Of a DNA stretch of 43,107 nt, positions 32,202 to 39,847 are shown piece after piece (positions within the stretch are counted from its first letter, which is position 1; each line of letters opens with the position of its first letter). The position numbers and the translations under genes are program-made. The stretch spans positions 1 through 43,107 of the forward strand of contig JAQVBA010000003.1 in the NCBI GenBank assembly GCA_028690555.1, in the 5' to 3' direction. The notes under the pieces are model-generated. The model saw nothing but the letters and a program-made list of their open reading frames with translations. It ran no database searches and was not told where the DNA came from. Origin of the DNA: Acholeplasmataceae bacterium. Lineage in GTDB: Bacteria > Bacillota_I > Bacilli_A > Acholeplasmatales > Acholeplasmataceae.

Positions 32202-32543
32202 TTATTTATCAAGGCTTTCGCCTGATTTTTTCGCATAACGTACCTTTTTACCATCAACTTCACGATAACCCACACGTGTAGGTTTGTTAGTTTTTGGATC
32301 TAAGATTGCAACGTTAGAAACATGAATTGGTGCTTCTTTTTCAATAATGCCGCCTTTATCATTCGCTTGTGTTGGACGTTGGTGTTTTTTAATAATGTTT
32401 ACACCTTCAACTAACACGCGTTCAGTTTTTGGATAAACTTTTAAGACGCGGCCGGTCTTGCGAGCTTTTTTACCTTTTTTATCGGTTACAAATTGATCGC
32501 GTCCTGCAATCACTGCAACTGTATCTCCAGTTTTGATATTCAT
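32202..32543 (-). CDS. rplX: 50S ribosomal protein L24
   Basis: L24 starts large-subunit assembly. The 113-residue protein has the KOW motif at the start, IKTGDTVAVIAGRDQF, then KTGRVLKVYPKTERVLVEGVNIIKKHQRPTQ, and a normal C-terminal part. It lies 12 bases after rplN. Confidence 0.97.
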   Translation of the reverse strand: MNIKTGDTVAVIAGRDQFVTDKKGKKARKTGRVLKVYPKTERVLVEGVNIIKKHQRPTQANDKGGIIEKEAPIHVSNVAILDPKTNKPTRVGYREVDGKKVRYAKKSGESLDK

Positions 32544-32555
32544 GACGAGACCTCC

Positions 32556-32924
32556 TTATAATACTTCAGGAGCTAAAGAGACGATCTTCATGAAATTCTT
32601 TTCTCTTAACTCTCTGGCCACTGGTCCAAATATACGTGTACCACGTGGGTTTAAATCATCCTTAATAATCACGGCTGCATTATCATCAAATTTGATGTAG
32701 GATCCATCAGGACGACGAAGTCCTGAAACGGTACGAACGATGACAGCTTTTAAAACTTCACCTTTCTTAACCATCCCTGCAGGGGCTGCTTTTTTAACTG
32801 TGACGACAACGACGTCACCGATATTCGCATAGCGACGGCGGGTACCCCCTAAAACCTTGATCACAAGGACTTCTTTAGCACCGCTATTGTCGGCAACTGC
32901 TAATCTACTTTCTTGTTGAATCAT
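32556..32924 (-). CDS. rplN: 50S ribosomal protein L14
   Basis: L14 lies at the subunit interface. The 122-residue protein reads MIQQESRLAVADNSGAKEVL, VIKVLGGTRRRYANIGDVVVVTVKKA and ends ELREKNFMKIVSLAPEVL, exactly the family length. It follows rpsQ. Confidence 0.98.
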   Translation of the reverse strand: MIQQESRLAVADNSGAKEVLVIKVLGGTRRRYANIGDVVVVTVKKAAPAGMVKKGEVLKAVIVRTVSGLRRPDGSYIKFDDNAAVIIKDDLNPRGTRIFGPVARELREKNFMKIVSLAPEVL

Positions 32925-32938
32925 TTTGGGTATCCTCC

Positions 32939-33199
32939 TTATACGATATCGGCTTTAGCAATAACTTCTAAGAGACGGAATCTCTTGGTTTTTGATAACG
33001 GTCTAGTTTCCATAATGGTTACTTGATCACCGATATTTGCTAAGCCCTCTTCATCATGCACGTGGAATTTCTTTGATACCTTTACGCGTTTTCCGTATAA
33101 AGGTGATTTCTTGTATGTGTCAACAACCACGGTAATCGTTTTATCCATTTTGTCAGATACAACTGTTCCCGTATATACTTTTCTTTGATTACGTTCCAT
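32939..33199 (-). CDS. rpsQ: 30S ribosomal protein S17
   Basis: S17 is a primary binder of the 5' domain of 16S rRNA. From the ATG at 33199 (AAGGAGG upstream) it has 86 residues, MERNQRKVYTGTVVSDKMDK, with HVHDEEGLANIGDQVTIMETRPLSKTKRFRL. The reading from 33226 starts inside rpmC and has no ribosome site. Confidence 0.97.
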   Translation of the reverse strand: MERNQRKVYTGTVVSDKMDKTITVVVDTYKKSPLYGKRVKVSKKFHVHDEEGLANIGDQVTIMETRPLSKTKRFRLLEVIAKADIV

Positions 33200-33209
33200 G
33201 GTATCCTCC

Positions 33210-33398
33210 TTATTCAGCACGTTCACTGATGATTGTCTTCATTTGTGCAATCGTCTTCTTAACTTGACTAATACGAGCTGTATTTTCAAGCTGTCCTACT
33301 GCAAGTTGAAAGCGTAGGTTGAATAACTCAGCTTTTAGCTCGACAATTCTTTTTTCAAGATCGGGTGTACTGATCTTTCTAATATCTGTCGCTTTCAC
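33210..33398 (-). CDS. rpmC: 50S ribosomal protein L29
   Basis: L29 sits at the peptide exit next to L23 and helps bind chaperones and SRP. The 62-residue helical protein starts with GTG at 33398, overlapping the rplP stop (GTGA), and reads MKATDIRKISTPDLEKRIVE, then LFNLRFQLAVGQLENTARI. The KEELFxLRxQ-type motif is complete. Confidence 0.97.
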   Translation of the reverse strand: MKATDIRKISTPDLEKRIVELKAELFNLRFQLAVGQLENTARISQVKKTIAQMKTIISERAE

Positions 33399-33811
33399 GC
33401 TTGCTCACCTCTTTTAACAATCTTTGTCTTGATTGGTAATTTATGTGATGCTAAACGGAGTGCTTCTTTTGCAACTTCTTCGCTGACACCGTTAACTTCA
33501 AACATGATTTTACCTTCTTTGACAACCGCTACCCAATGGTCTGGAGCACCTTTACCGGAACCCATACGCACTTCGAGTGGTTTTTTAGTTTTTGCTAGAT
33601 GTGGGAAGATGTTAATCCATACTTTCCCTAATCTTTTCATATGTCTCGTCATCGCGATACGAGCCGCTTCAATTTGGCGGTTTGTAATCCAAGCACCTTC
33701 TTGAGCAACGAGGGCAAAATCACCATTGAGAATTTCATTTCTTCCCTTAGCTTTTCCTTCATAACTCACACGGTGAGGACGACGAAATTTCGTTCTTTTA
33801 GGCATTAACAT
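33395..33811 (-). CDS. rplP: 50S ribosomal protein L16
   Basis: L16 shapes the A site of the large subunit. The 138-residue protein begins MLMPKRTKFRRPHR, has GAWITNRQIEAARIAMTRHMKRLGKVWINIFPH and the GSGKGAPDHWVAVVKEGKIMFEV block that contains the basic residues near the peptidyl-transferase centre. GGGAGG lies before the ATG. It overlaps rpmC by four bases. Confidence 0.98.
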   Translation of the reverse strand: MLMPKRTKFRRPHRVSYEGKAKGRNEILNGDFALVAQEGAWITNRQIEAARIAMTRHMKRLGKVWINIFPHLAKTKKPLEVRMGSGKGAPDHWVAVVKEGKIMFEVNGVSEEVAKEALRLASHKLPIKTKIVKRGEQA

Positions 33812-33813
33812 GA

Positions 33814-34563
33814 TTATTTGCCTCCCTTGCTATCACGACGAGGTCCACGATCACGTCTTGGACGATCTTGGCGTGGTGCTCTTTCGTCTTGCTTTCTTAA
33901 GTTTTCTTCGCGTGTTTGGCCTGGTAAAACTTCACCATTATAAATCCAAACTTTAACGCCAAGAATCCCATAAGTTGTATGTGCTTCTGCAGTTGCATAA
34001 TCAACGTCTGCTCTAAGTGTATGTAGTGGAACTTGTCCTTCTGAATACCCTTCACTACGTGCAATTTCAGCGCCACCTAAGCGTCCAGAAACCATGGTTT
34101 TAACACCTTTTGCTCCTGATTTAAGTGCTCTTTGCATCGCAATTTTTTGTACACGACGGAAAGATGCGCGGTTTTCAAGTTGTTCTGCAATACTTTGTGC
34201 AACAAGTGTCGCAACCCGTTCCGGGCGTCTCACTTCGACAACGTTAAAAATAATTTCTTTTTTAGTTAATTTTTCAAGAGACTCGACTGCCTTCTTTTTC
34301 GTTTCAGCATCTCTACCAATAACGATCCCTGGCTTTGCAGTGTGAAGTGTAACTTTAACGCGGTCTTTTCCGCCTTTACCCTTAACACGTTCGATTTCGA
34401 TGTTAGAAACAGCGGCTTTCTTGTAAAAATCATTAAGGTATTTGCGGATATTCGCATCTTCTTTGACCAATGCTGGTACATCTTGCTTTTCAGCATACCA
34501 TTTTGATTCCCAAGTGCGGATGATTCCGAGTCTCATACCAATTGGATTAACTTTTTGACCCAT
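33814..34563 (-). CDS. rpsC: 30S ribosomal protein S3
   Basis: S3 forms the mRNA entry tunnel and has mRNA helicase action. The 249-residue protein begins MGQKVNPIGMRLGIIRTWES; the KH domain is seen in VTLHTAKPGIVIGRDAETKKK, and the C-terminal domain in GRLGGAEIARSEGYSEGQVPLHTLRADVDYA. It ends with an Arg/Asp-rich tail of about 25 residues (from DERAPRQDRPRRDRG), longer than in Bacillus. Confidence 0.98.
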   Translation of the reverse strand: MGQKVNPIGMRLGIIRTWESKWYAEKQDVPALVKEDANIRKYLNDFYKKAAVSNIEIERVKGKGGKDRVKVTLHTAKPGIVIGRDAETKKKAVESLEKLTKKEIIFNVVEVRRPERVATLVAQSIAEQLENRASFRRVQKIAMQRALKSGAKGVKTMVSGRLGGAEIARSEGYSEGQVPLHTLRADVDYATAEAHTTYGILGVKVWIYNGEVLPGQTREENLRKQDERAPRQDRPRRDRGPRRDSKGGK

Positions 34564-34575
34564 GCTTCTTCACCC

Positions 34576-34914
34576 CTACTCTTTCGTTGCCACAACGACT
34601 GTAATGTGGCTTGTTCTCTTTTGAATAATGTCGCCTTGACCTTTAGCTCTTGGTAAAAGTCTCTTTAAGCGAACACCTTCGTTCACATATGCTTCTTTGA
34701 CATAAAGATTATCAATATTCTGGTTGTTGTTGTTTTCTGCATTTGCTACTGCACTGTTCAACACCTTGAGAATAATTGGTGAAGCTGCACGTGGTGTAAA
34801 CATTAAAATCGCTTGTGCTTCTTTAATATTTTTGCCACGGATTAAGTCAATGACTAATCGAGCTTTACGTGGAGCAATGCGAACCGTTCTAGCTATAGCT
34901 TTAGTTTCCATCAT
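34576..34914 (-). CDS. rplV: 50S ribosomal protein L22
   Basis: L22 lines the peptide exit tunnel. I start it at the ATG at 34914 (GGAGG five bases before); the next codon is also ATG. The 112-residue protein reads METKAIARTVRIAPRKARLV, AQAILMFTPRAASPIILKVLNSAVANAENN and the tunnel-loop region LKRLLPRAKGQGDIIQKRTSHITVVV. The reading that begins at a TTG at 34926 adds its own ribosome site as coding sequence and is unlikely. Confidence 0.97.
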   Translation of the reverse strand: MMETKAIARTVRIAPRKARLVIDLIRGKNIKEAQAILMFTPRAASPIILKVLNSAVANAENNNNQNIDNLYVKEAYVNEGVRLKRLLPRAKGQGDIIQKRTSHITVVVATKE

Positions 34915-34926
34915 TTTCTCCTCCAA

Positions 34927-35208
34927 TTACTTCTTCTTAGCTTTCTTGTCTTCTTTACTGTGTCCATGATAAGTACGTGTTGGTGCAAATTCACCGAACT
35001 TGTGTCCTACCATATCTTCTGTAACGTAGACAGGAATGTGTGACTTACCATTGTAAACGGCAACCGTATGTCCAACGAAATCAGGGAAAATCGTCGAACG
35101 ACGTGACCATGTTTGAATTACTTTATTTTCATTTGCTGCATTTTGTTTTTGAACCTTCTTAATTAGATGGTCATCACAAAATGGTCCTTTTTTTAATGAA
35201 CGTCCCAT
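34927..35208 (-). CDS. rpsS: 30S ribosomal protein S19
   Basis: S19 is in the 30S head and touches the large subunit. The 93-residue protein starts MGRSLKKGPFCDDHLIKKVQ and has the core TWSRRSTIFPDFVGHTVAVYNGKSHIPVYVTEDMVGHKFGEFAPTRTY in normal order. It lies ten bases after rplB. Confidence 0.98.
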   Translation of the reverse strand: MGRSLKKGPFCDDHLIKKVQKQNAANENKVIQTWSRRSTIFPDFVGHTVAVYNGKSHIPVYVTEDMVGHKFGEFAPTRTYHGHSKEDKKAKKK

Positions 35209-35218
35209 GTTTTCCCTC

Positions 35219-36049
35219 CTACTTCGTACGACGACGAACGATTAAATCGTTTGACGCTTTCTTATTGTCGCGTGTCTTCACACCGCGTGCTTTCTTACCC
35301 CATGGAGTCATTGGTGACTTACGACCGATTGGTGTACGTCCTTCACCACCACCGTGTGGGTGATCATTTGGATTCATCACTGAACCACGAACTGTTGGAC
35401 GAATGCCCATATGTCTTGTGCGACCAGCTTTACCGATATTTACAAGTTCCCAAGATTCATTACCAACAACACCGATGGTTGCGCGGCAAGTACCTAAGAT
35501 TCTTCTAACTTCGCCTGACTGTAATCTAACTAATACATATTTGTCTTCACGTCCAAGAATTTGAGCAGAGTTACCTGCACTTCTTGCAATTTGTCCACCA
35601 CGTCCTGGGCTTAACTCAACATTGTGGATAATGGTACCAACTGGAATATTCATAATTGGTGCTGCATTACCTGTTTTAATGTCAACTTGTTCGCCAGATA
35701 CGATTTCGTGTCCAACTTCTAGACCTTTAGGTGCTAGGATATATCTTTTTTCACCATCTACATAATGGATAAGTGCGATGTTTGCACTACGATTTGGATC
35801 GTACTCAATCGTTGCTACTTTACCAACGATGTTATCTTTATTACGCTTAAAATCAATTACACGATATTTTCTTTTCGCACCGCCACCGATGTGACGTACA
35901 GTGATCTTACCTTGATTGTTACGACCGCCTGTGCGAGAGAATGGCTCAAGTAGTGATTTTTCAGGAGTAGATGTGGTGATTTCTTCATAAGTGAGAACAC
36001 TCATGTTACGACGTCCATTGGTCGTCGGTTTGTACTTTTTAACCGCCAT
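35219..36049 (-). CDS. rplB: 50S ribosomal protein L2
   Basis: L2 is needed for subunit joining and peptidyl transfer. The 276-residue protein begins MAVKKYKPTTNGRRNMS, has GGRNNQGKITVRHIGGGAKRKYR, and near the C-terminus GSVMNPNDHPHGGGEGRTPIGRKSPMTPWGKKARGVKTR, where the functional His (HPHGGG) is intact. Confidence 0.98.
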   Translation of the reverse strand: MAVKKYKPTTNGRRNMSVLTYEEITTSTPEKSLLEPFSRTGGRNNQGKITVRHIGGGAKRKYRVIDFKRNKDNIVGKVATIEYDPNRSANIALIHYVDGEKRYILAPKGLEVGHEIVSGEQVDIKTGNAAPIMNIPVGTIIHNVELSPGRGGQIARSAGNSAQILGREDKYVLVRLQSGEVRRILGTCRATIGVVGNESWELVNIGKAGRTRHMGIRPTVRGSVMNPNDHPHGGGEGRTPIGRKSPMTPWGKKARGVKTRDNKKASNDLIVRRRTK

Positions 36050-36076
36050 TTGGTTAAACCTCCTCTAATATTTCAC

Positions 36077-36364
36077 TTATACTGTGAAGGCGTCAATCTT
36101 GTTACCTTCAGCCAACTGGACAACAGCTTTTTTATAAGCTGATTTATATCCTTCGTATTTACCCATTCTTTTGAACTTTGGTAATACGTTAACAGTGTTT
36201 ACCGCAATTACTTTTACGTTAAAAATTGTTTCAATTGCTTTTTTAATTTCAACTTTGTTTGCTTTACGATCTACTTTGAAAGTGTATTTATTTTGGCTTT
36301 CAATTAGCTTTGTAGATTGTTCAGTGATAATTGGGGCTTTTATGATGTCGTAGTACTTAGTCAT
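36077..36364 (-). CDS. rplW: 50S ribosomal protein L23
   Basis: L23 is the dock for trigger factor and SRP at the exit. The 95-residue protein has YDIIKAPIITEQSTKLIESQNKYTFKVDRKANKVEIKKAIE and VNVLPKFKRMGKYEGYKSAYKKAVV. Its start overlaps the rplD stop by eight bases. Confidence 0.98.
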   Translation of the reverse strand: MTKYYDIIKAPIITEQSTKLIESQNKYTFKVDRKANKVEIKKAIETIFNVKVIAVNTVNVLPKFKRMGKYEGYKSAYKKAVVQLAEGNKIDAFTV

Positions 36365-36986
36365 TTCCTAATACCTCCTCTAAAGTCTCAATAGCGTCTT
36401 TAGTTATAATGAGGTTCTTGCAATTCAGGATGTCATAAACGCTCACATGATTCACTTGAGAGAATGCAACAGAAGGAATATTTCTAGCTGCTAATACTTC
36501 GTTATCTCCAAAATCTCTTGCGACTACAAGTGTTTTTCCTTCAACACCAAGTGTTACTAACAATTCTTGGAATAGTTTAGTCTTTGGTGCTTCAATTGCA
36601 AGTGATTCAACAACTTTTAATTGACCATTTGCTGCATGATATGATAATGCAGATCTTAGTGCAAGTTGACGTACCTTTTGATTCATTTTCACTGCATAAC
36701 TTCTTGGTGTTGGTCCGAAAACTACACCACCATGACGCCATTGTGGTGAACGTGTAGATCCTTGACGTGCTCTACCTGTTCCTTTTTGTCTCCATGGCTT
36801 TCTTCCACCACCAGAAACTTCTCCACGATTTTTAACATCATGTGTTCCTTGTCTCATTGCTGCTCTTTGTGCATTTACGACATCAAAGAGTGCTTGTTGA
36901 TGGGGCTCAATACCGAAAACATAATCGGATAAGGTTACTTCAGCAACTGTGTTACCTGTTTTATTGTATACATTAACTTTTGGCAT
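36357..36986 (-). CDS. rplD: 50S ribosomal protein L4
   Basis: L4 lines the exit tunnel; in E. coli it also represses the S10 operon through its leader. The 209-residue protein has RQGTHDVKNRGEVSGGGRKPWRQKGTGRARQGSTRSPQWRHGGVVFGP (the tunnel loop and flanks), all intact. It overlaps rplW by eight bases and follows rplC by 11. The S10 leader upstream of rpsJ could be its target, but that is inference. Confidence 0.98.
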   Translation of the reverse strand: MPKVNVYNKTGNTVAEVTLSDYVFGIEPHQQALFDVVNAQRAAMRQGTHDVKNRGEVSGGGRKPWRQKGTGRARQGSTRSPQWRHGGVVFGPTPRSYAVKMNQKVRQLALRSALSYHAANGQLKVVESLAIEAPKTKLFQELLVTLGVEGKTLVVARDFGDNEVLAARNIPSVAFSQVNHVSVYDILNCKNLIITKDAIETLEEVLGND

Positions 36987-36997
36987 GATAACCCTCC

Positions 36998-37639
36998 CTA
37001 CTTCGCACTCTTAATTGCAGTTTTCACAATAACAAAACCTTTTTTAGGTCCTGGTACGCTTCCACTGACTAATAAGAGTTGGTTTTTAACATCGACACCT
37101 GCAACTGTCAAGTTTTGAATTGTAACTTGTTCAGTTCCCATATGTCCTGGTAAATTTTTACCTTTTAGTTTACCTTTGATTGGTCCCATAGAACCTGGTC
37201 CACGATGATATCTTGAACCGTGTGTCATTGGTCCACGAGATTGGTTGTGGCGTTTAATACTACCAGCAAACCCTTTACCTTTTGATGTTCCTGTAACATC
37301 AATTTCTTCTCCGACTTGAAACAAGTCTGTATTGACAAGTTCACCGACCGCTAAATCCGCTAATTCATTTTTAAGCTCTTCTTTAAAGCGGATTTCTTTA
37401 ATGAAGCGCTTAGGTGCTGTATTAGCTTTTTTCACGTGCCCTTGTTCAGGCTTGTTACTTAAATTTTCCCGTTTTGATTCGAAACCAACTTGTGTTGCTG
37501 CATAACCGTCTGTTTCAACAGTTTTTTGTTGCAAAACCACATTGTCAGCCACATCAATCACGGTTACTGGAACTAAAACGCCATTTTCATCAAAAATTTG
37601 CGTCATTCCAAGTTTTCTACCTAAGATTCCTTTGGCCAT
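36998..37639 (-). CDS. rplC: 50S ribosomal protein L3
   Basis: L3 reaches close to the peptidyl-transferase centre. The 213-residue protein begins MAKGILGRKLGMTQIFDENG, has TGTSKGKGFAGSIKRHNQSRGPMTHGSRYHRGPGSMG (the central loop) and the end PGPKKGFVIVKTAIKSAK. AAGAAAGAGGTAAGGC precedes the ATG. Confidence 0.98.
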   Translation of the reverse strand: MAKGILGRKLGMTQIFDENGVLVPVTVIDVADNVVLQQKTVETDGYAATQVGFESKRENLSNKPEQGHVKKANTAPKRFIKEIRFKEELKNELADLAVGELVNTDLFQVGEEIDVTGTSKGKGFAGSIKRHNQSRGPMTHGSRYHRGPGSMGPIKGKLKGKNLPGHMGTEQVTIQNLTVAGVDVKNQLLLVSGSVPGPKKGFVIVKTAIKSAK

Positions 37640-37659
37640 TGCCTTACCTCTTTCTTAAT

Positions 37660-37968
37660 TTATTTTTTTAATACGATATCAATACCTGATGGTAAATCAA
37701 TGTCCATCAATGCACTGATTGTTTTAGGATTTGGATCAATAATTTGAATCAATCTCTTATGAGTTCTGCGTTCGAATTGTTCGCGAGAATCTTTGTTCAC
37801 GTGTGGTGAACGTAAAACCGTGAATATTTCCTTTTCAGTTGGAAGAGGAATCGGACCTTGAACAGTTGCTCCTGTTCTAAGTGCACTTTCAACGATTTTC
37901 TTAGCTGATTGATCGAGTAATCTGTGATCGTAAGCCTTTAAACGAATTTTAATTACATCTTTTGCCAT
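37660..37968 (-). CDS. rpsJ: 30S ribosomal protein S10
   Basis: S10 is in the 30S head and doubles as NusE in antitermination. The 102-residue protein has KIRLKAYDHRLLDQSAKKIVESALRTGATVQGPIPLPTEK and HVNKDSREQFERRTHKRLIQIIDP, the full family. It is the first gene of the roughly 14-kb ribosomal run, behind a strong promoter and an S10 leader. AAAGGAGC lies before the ATG. Confidence 0.98.
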   Translation of the reverse strand: MAKDVIKIRLKAYDHRLLDQSAKKIVESALRTGATVQGPIPLPTEKEIFTVLRSPHVNKDSREQFERRTHKRLIQIIDPNPKTISALMDIDLPSGIDIVLKK

Positions 37969-38097
37969 TTTAATAGCTCCTTTCGCCTATAATCTTGTAT
38001 AGACTTGCTCCATAGAAAAACCTAACACGTAGACAACGGCTATCCGTGTGTCAGCAACCTTCCATTTCACAGCCTCTTCGCGTTTACACACGAGCGT
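37969..38097 (-). promoter_or_regulatory. S10 operon leader RNA
   Basis: The leader of about 125 bases holds a clear hairpin on the minus strand: CUGACAC (38052-38046 region) pairs with GUGUUAG (38028-38022 region), with CGG-AUAG-CCG inside, then GUUUUUCUAUGGAG. GGUUGCUGACACAC and GUGUUAGG...UUUUCUAUG are, from memory, the conserved parts of the Bacillota S10 leader. It is thought to bind a protein of the operon (L4 in E. coli) for feedback. Confidence 0.7.
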
Positions 38098-38101
38098 TTC
38101 T

Positions 38102-38130
38102 ATTATATACAAAAAGAATGAGGAATGCAA
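38102..38130 (-). promoter_or_regulatory. S10 operon promoter
   Basis: On the minus strand TTGCAT (38130-38125), a 17-base spacer and a perfect TATAAT (38107-38102) place the start near 38096. The spacer holds the 3' arm and U-tract of the terminator of the upstream gene. Confidence 0.85.
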
Positions 38131-38160
38131 CCTTTTTGGTTAATTTACTCATTCTTTTTT
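38110..38160 (-). terminator. Terminator of the glucokinase/enzyme I-like operon
   Basis: On the minus strand AAAAAAGAATGAG (38160-38148) pairs with CTCATTCTTTTT (38122-38111) around a 25-base loop that can itself form ACC/GGT. U-rich sequence follows. It lies two bases after the stop of the 38162 gene and overlaps the S10 promoter. Confidence 0.65.
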
Positions 38161-38161
38161 G

Positions 38162-39847
38162 TTATTTTTTCTCTTTATCTTTGTCGTTAAGTGCTTGAAG
38201 TTGTCGCTGTTTCATCAATCTTTTCATTCTTTCTTGACGATAAACGCCTATAAATCTTCCTCTTGAATTGCAATACTCTGTAAATGTCTCTTCAATTACT
38301 CTAATTTTACTTAAAGGTATTGAAAAATCTGTGAACCCATAATTGATTAATTGCCTAAAAATAAATGGATTCCCAACGACATTTCCTGCAAGAATATGTT
38401 TTGTTGGATAGTATCTATTATTTAAATGTTCGTGAATGTCTTTAATTAGTGGTAAAAATAATTCATTAAACTGTGTGATGGATAACTCGGTATATCGATT
38501 AAAATGAATCGAATTTTCTTCAACTAAGTTATCAAACCCAATTATAACAAAATCAACTCTAGGAAACTGATTATAAAACTCATAAGCTGCTTCAGTTTCT
38601 AAAACATACCCAAACTCTGGAATTCTTAAATCTTCATCGAGATATGCCATGATGACATGTCTTTTCCAATCTGATAACTCAGATGCCATCACAACTTTTG
38701 GAATGACGATTTTAACATCTGCTTTAGTGGCTTTAACTGCTTTTGCAATCGCAGTAAAATTATCAAAAAATAATTGATGTTGACTATGAATAAATCCAGT
38801 ATCACTATGTGCAGCTTCCATATATTTAAGCGGCTTATCTGGTGTAAAGTCAGGAACTTTTAAATAAATCGGCAGTCCATTTGCTTTATTAAAAAAATCA
38901 ATAAAAAACTCGACTTGATCATCAATTGTCGGAAGAATCCCTCTCGTCATGAAAAAGAATTCCGTATTGAATGGTCCGATACCATCATACCAATTATAAC
39001 TTGTAATTCGATCTAAATGATTGGCGTTTGCTACTTCAGCATATAGTTTAATTCGATGAGATCCATAACTCGCAATTTCGCCAAACTTAAATGTTAAACT
39101 GTAATATTTTTCGTAGAATCTTTCAAGATCTTCTTTATCCGGGTTAAAGGTTATGCGATTGATTTCTCCATTAATAATTGCAATTTCATCATCGGGATAT
39201 ATTAATGTGCACTGTGCGATTGGTATTTCAAATTCTGTCGCTAATCTTCGAATTAATTCTAATTCTTTCTCTTCTTTTCTTGTGATAATCCCTTTAACAT
39301 TTTGAGGAATATTATGTAAATATTCAGGACGAAATCCGTCACAAACTAATATGATATCCGCTTTTACTTGCTTAAGCATCTCATAGAGAAAAAATGATTC
39401 AAATCGTGTCAAAAGATAATTCATAAAAGTATTTAATTGATTGACAACCTCTTCTCTTCCAGAAAGGTAAAATTCTTTAAGCCCGCTTTCATTTCTTCTT
39501 ATCTGACGCTCAATTTCATTTATAAATAAAGATGGAAAGTAAACTGTTTCTCTTTTTGCTTTTGTGCGACATCTATTCAAAATATCTGGACTTATTAAGA
39601 TTTCATAAATAAAAAAAGCAAAAAGTTGTTTTAGTTTATAATCACCAGATTCAGTCAATATGAATTTGTGATAAGCTCTGCTTTCTTCACTTTTAATCTG
39701 ATCTAATTTTGTGATGAGTAATTCAATATCTTGTGAGTATTGAAACTTAATGACGGATTCTTGATCGAAATGAAATATTTTCCCAATGCATAATCCGCCA
39801 TATACGAATTGGTTATATCGTCGATTTACAGTTTGTTTCCTAGGCAT
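38162..39847 (-). CDS. PTS enzyme I-like protein lacking catalytic residues
   Basis: The 561-residue protein matches PTS enzyme I along its whole length, with the same domain order. GGLCIGKIFHF (17-27) fits the N-terminal GIAxGxA block; ADIILVCDGFRPEYL (163-177) and KGIITRKE...FEIPIAQ (185-212) fit the swivelling His domain; KLYAEVAN, DGIGPFNTEFFFMTRGILPT (288-307) and LETEAAYEF fit the PEP-binding barrel. The key residues are replaced: no phospho-His in 185-210, the PEP-binding Arg of GLFRTEF is Asn 294, that of RTLDIGGDK is Lys 330, the GTNDL motif is GFDNL, and the active Cys of CGEMAGDP is Ala 487 in LAGNVVGNP. It cannot work as a normal enzyme I. It overlaps the glucokinase gene by eight bases. 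It could be a sensor or regulator. Confidence 0.8.
   Translation of the reverse strand: MPRKQTVNRRYNQFVYGGLCIGKIFHFDQESVIKFQYSQDIELLITKLDQIKSEESRAYHKFILTESGDYKLKQLFAFFIYEILISPDILNRCRTKAKRETVYFPSLFINEIERQIRRNESGLKEFYLSGREEVVNQLNTFMNYLLTRFESFFLYEMLKQVKADIILVCDGFRPEYLHNIPQNVKGIITRKEEKELELIRRLATEFEIPIAQCTLIYPDDEIAIINGEINRITFNPDKEDLERFYEKYYSLTFKFGEIASYGSHRIKLYAEVANANHLDRITSYNWYDGIGPFNTEFFFMTRGILPTIDDQVEFFIDFFNKANGLPIYLKVPDFTPDKPLKYMEAAHSDTGFIHSQHQLFFDNFTAIAKAVKATKADVKIVIPKVVMASELSDWKRHVIMAYLDEDLRIPEFGYVLETEAAYEFYNQFPRVDFVIIGFDNLVEENSIHFNRYTELSITQFNELFLPLIKDIHEHLNNRYYPTKHILAGNVVGNPFIFRQLINYGFTDFSIPLSKIRVIEETFTEYCNSRGRFIGVYRQERMKRLMKQRQLQALNDKDKEKK

Noticed and set aside
35181..35508. Plus-strand open frames opposite rplB
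   Set aside because: They are antisense shadows of the strongly conserved L2 gene, with no ribosome site and no recognisable protein.
38162..39847. Reading the enzyme I-like gene as a decayed pseudogene
   Set aside because: The frame is open for 561 codons, domain spacing is kept, the start overlaps glcK and a terminator follows; loss of specific catalytic residues without stops or frameshifts points to a maintained pseudoenzyme.
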